NCBI GenBank assembly: GCA_027023175.1
Contig: JALVWW010000283.1
Location: 1-7,623, forward strand
Source: Campylobacterales bacterium
GTDB taxonomy: Bacteria > Campylobacterota > Campylobacteria > Campylobacterales > JALSKU01
Direction of reading: 5' to 3'
DNA: 7,623 bases
Shown: one piece after another, positions 6,361 through 7,623 of the stretch
How positions within the stretch are numbered: the first letter of the stretch is position 1
Layout of the letters: the number at the start of each line of letters is the position of its first letter
Position numbers and translations under genes: made by a program
The notes under the pieces: model-generated
Database searches by the model: none
The model's input: the letters and a program-made list of their open reading frames with translations, nothing else
What the model was told of the DNA's origin: nothing

Positions 6361-7268
6361 ATACATTTCCTTTTGTATCTTTGAAGCATCGAAACATTAC
6401 CTTTTATGCCGCCTTGATGTATGTACATAACGGGCTTTGATATCTCATTTTTTTCTAAAAATTTCATCATATACCAAAATCCGTAAGGGTCGTACAAGAG
6501 GTCAAATTCGATATTTAAATTTTTTTGTAATTCTATCCAAAATCTATACATTTTACAATCAAGTTTACCAAAATGGTGCTTTTTTGTATCCAAAACAGAG
6601 GGATGATATTTCTCATCCTTTTCCAAGGCAAAAAATTGCTTTATTAGGTACTCTTTTCCTCCCACACAGGCATTTGTAAAAACTTTTGAGTTATCATTGT
6701 GTTTTATGATAGAGCTTTGAAGATACAATGCTGTTGTTCCTGTGCCTGAAGGTAAGAAAATGTATAAAACTTTTAAACCATTCTCTTTTTTAAATTCTAT
6801 TATCTCTTTGGCTAGCAAACTTATACCGTATCTTGAAGTTTCACATCTGCCACCTTCAGGTATAAAAAGAGTATCATTTTTTTTGATAGTTTTTGAAAGA
6901 GAGTTTTTCTCTTTTAGTTCATTATAAGAACACTCATTAAAGAGTTTCAGCCTCATGCCGTTTTCTAGTGCATATTTTAAGTTGCCTATAGGATTTGCTT
7001 GTAAAAAAGAGGGAATATGATCTGTAAAGTACTCAAACTCCCACTTCTTTATCTTGCATAAAACAGAGAGTGAATACATTGCATTTGATTGATTGGAGCC
7101 GTAAGAGACTATCTTTTTTATTTGAGGAAAATCGTGATCTAAAAAATAGTGAAATTTTCTGGCTTTATTGCCAGAAAATTCACTATCCAAGAGATCATCT
7201 CTTTTGATGTAAATATTTCTATTTTGAAAAAAAACTTTCTCTACGAGAGAATTTTTAATATCTGTCAA
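6357..7268 (-). CDS. PLP-dependent ACC deaminase/D-cysteine desulfhydrase-like protein
   Basis: A cytosolic fold-type II PLP enzyme of 303 residues, somewhat shorter than ACC deaminase (338) or D-cysteine desulfhydrase (about 328). IYIKRDDLL (19-27) and SGNKARK (32-38) mark the family; Lys35 should carry PLP. SNQSN (58-62) is the usual substrate-carboxylate loop and SGTGTTA (174-180) the phosphate loop. The late active site is divergent: DPYGFW (260-265) where relatives have DPVYTGK, and HQGG (284-287) where relatives have HTGG. The substrate is therefore uncertain; D-cysteine, ACC or another small amino acid are possibilities. The only in-frame start is a TTG at 7268, inside the fba end (14-bp overlap), with GGAG twelve bases upstream; expression probably relies on ribosomes finishing fba. 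Its TGA overlaps the hisD ATG. A strong hairpin covers codons 28-41. Confidence 0.85.
   Translation of the reverse strand: MTDIKNSLVEKVFFQNRNIYIKRDDLLDSEFSGNKARKFHYFLDHDFPQIKKIVSYGSNQSNAMYSLSVLCKIKKWEFEYFTDHIPSFLQANPIGNLKYALENGMRLKLFNECSYNELKEKNSLSKTIKKNDTLFIPEGGRCETSRYGISLLAKEIIEFKKENGLKVLYIFLPSGTGTTALYLQSSIIKHNDNSKVFTNACVGGKEYLIKQFFALEKDEKYHPSVLDTKKHHFGKLDCKMYRFWIELQKNLNIEFDLLYDPYGFWYMMKFLEKNEISKPVMYIHQGGIKGNVSMLQRYKRKCI
7141..7186 (-). terminator. intragenic terminator-like hairpin over the PLP-lysine codon
   Basis: Inverted repeat of 17 paired bases with one bulged base (A at 7152) and a six-base loop. The inner 11 bp are perfect, AATTTTCTGGC (7153-7163) with GCCAGAAAATT (7170-7180); the outer 6 bp are ATAGTG (7146-7151) with CACTAT (7181-7186). 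In the sense (leftward) direction the 3' arm runs straight into six T (complement of 7146-7141, the first being the last paired base). The loop encodes Asn34-Lys35, the PLP lysine. The structure is seen directly; its action as terminator or attenuator is inference. Confidence 0.5.
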
Positions 7269-7623
7269 TACAGTTTAAATCTCCAAAAGCTATCTTCAAT
7301 CTGTCTCTCATAGACTCTTCACCAGCTCTTAACCATTTTCTGGGGTCATAGTACTTTTTGTTTGGCTTGTCTTCGCCTTCAGGATTTCCTATCTGAGACT
7401 GAAGATAGTCATGATATTTTTCTATATACCCTTTTGTACCACTCCAAAATGCCCACTGTGTATCGGTGTCTATATTCATCTTGACTACACCGTAGCTGAC
7501 AGCCTCTTTTATCTCTTCGTGAGTTGAGCCGCTTCCGCCGTGAAAAACAAAGCTTACAGGCTTTTTGGCAGTACCGAACTTTTCCTCGATATATTTTTGG
7601 GAATTATCAAGTATCTTTGGAGT
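7255..7623 (-). CDS. fbaA: class II fructose-bisphosphate aldolase, C-terminal part
   Basis: This zinc enzyme cleaves fructose 1,6-bisphosphate to DHAP and glyceraldehyde 3-phosphate, or makes it in gluconeogenesis, in the cytosol. The 122 residues present are the C-terminal third; the start lies beyond base 7623. FVFHGGSGS (25-33 of this fragment) holds the zinc-ligand histidine and the phosphate loop, and VKMNIDTDTQWAFW (47-60) the second phosphate and active-site segment. The tail from NPEGEDKPNKKYYDP to LNCIDRY matches the long E. coli FbaA type (about 357 residues) rather than the shorter class IIB forms. The TAA stop is 14 bases past the TTG of the next gene. An autotroph or sugar-poor organism would use it mainly for gluconeogenesis; that is inference. 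Confidence 0.97.
   Translation of the reverse strand, partial: TPKILDNSQKYIEEKFGTAKKPVSFVFHGGSGSTHEEIKEAVSYGVVKMNIDTDTQWAFWSGTKGYIEKYHDYLQSQIGNPEGEDKPNKKYYDPRKWLRAGEESMRDRLKIAFGDLNCIDRY

Noticed and set aside
6361..6366. ATG at 6366 as hisD start
   Set aside because: It is one base from the ribosome site; the ATG at 6360 has proper spacing and an ATGA overlap with the upstream stop.
6420..6429. TATGTACATA palindrome
   Set aside because: A single 10-bp AT-rich palindrome in coding sequence, with no promoter beside it.
6877..6884. Eight-base homopolymer tracts (779-786, 6877-6884, 7227-7234) as phase-variation sites
   Set aside because: Tracts of eight A or T are expected by chance in AT-rich coding DNA, all frames are intact, and these are metabolic genes, not surface genes.
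6896..6914. AAAGAGA/TCTCTTT 7-bp hairpin in the PLP gene
   Set aside because: Short, with a purine/pyrimidine-biased stem that is likely by chance; no T-run follows it in the sense direction.

Overview
The window reads as chromosomal DNA from an AT-rich member of the Campylobacterota (epsilonproteobacteria). The main clues are the order aroB, TrkA-C-domain protein (COG3400 type), divergent tgt, which I remember from Campylobacter relatives, a Tgt with the lineage-typical LDDL active-site segment, an E. coli FbaA-type class II aldolase with a Campylobacter-like C-terminus, and AAGGA-type ribosome binding sites. A free-living sulfur or hydrogen oxidiser close to Sulfurimonas is my guess and is not proven. 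All genes look intact except the two cut by the window edges. I see no tRNA, rRNA, IS element, phage gene or CRISPR.

Layout: 1-2231 is a leftward pair, the COG3400-type RCK/TrkA-C protein followed by aroB (C-terminus outside the window). A 58-bp divergent region (2232-2289) holds a strong extended -10 for the leftward pair and a six-copy heptamer tandem repeat leading into tgt. Rightward tgt (2290-3414) is followed after 41 bp by a chemoreceptor gene (3456-5048), whose periplasmic part carries a haem c attachment motif and which seems to have its own promoter inside the end of tgt. The chemoreceptor converges on a leftward group, fba (N-terminus outside the window), a PLP-dependent deaminase/desulfhydrase-like gene and hisD. 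These three are joined by a 14-bp overlap and an ATGA overlap and so are probably one operon.

Functions are mostly housekeeping: shikimate pathway (AroB), queuosine tRNA modification (Tgt), histidine synthesis (HisD), glycolysis/gluconeogenesis (FbaA). The accessory parts are the haem c chemoreceptor, presumably redox or gas sensing, the orphan RCK-type protein and the PLP enzyme of unknown substrate.

The least ordinary signals are not genes: (1) a six-unit 7-bp repeat at the tgt start that makes two five-codon mini-ORFs chained by ATGA overlaps into tgt; (2) a 17-bp-stem hairpin followed by six T in the sense direction, lying over the PLP-lysine codon of the deaminase-like gene upstream of hisD, which has the form of an intragenic terminator or attenuator; (3) the haem c chemoreceptor. 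I did not find a clear new multi-gene system.
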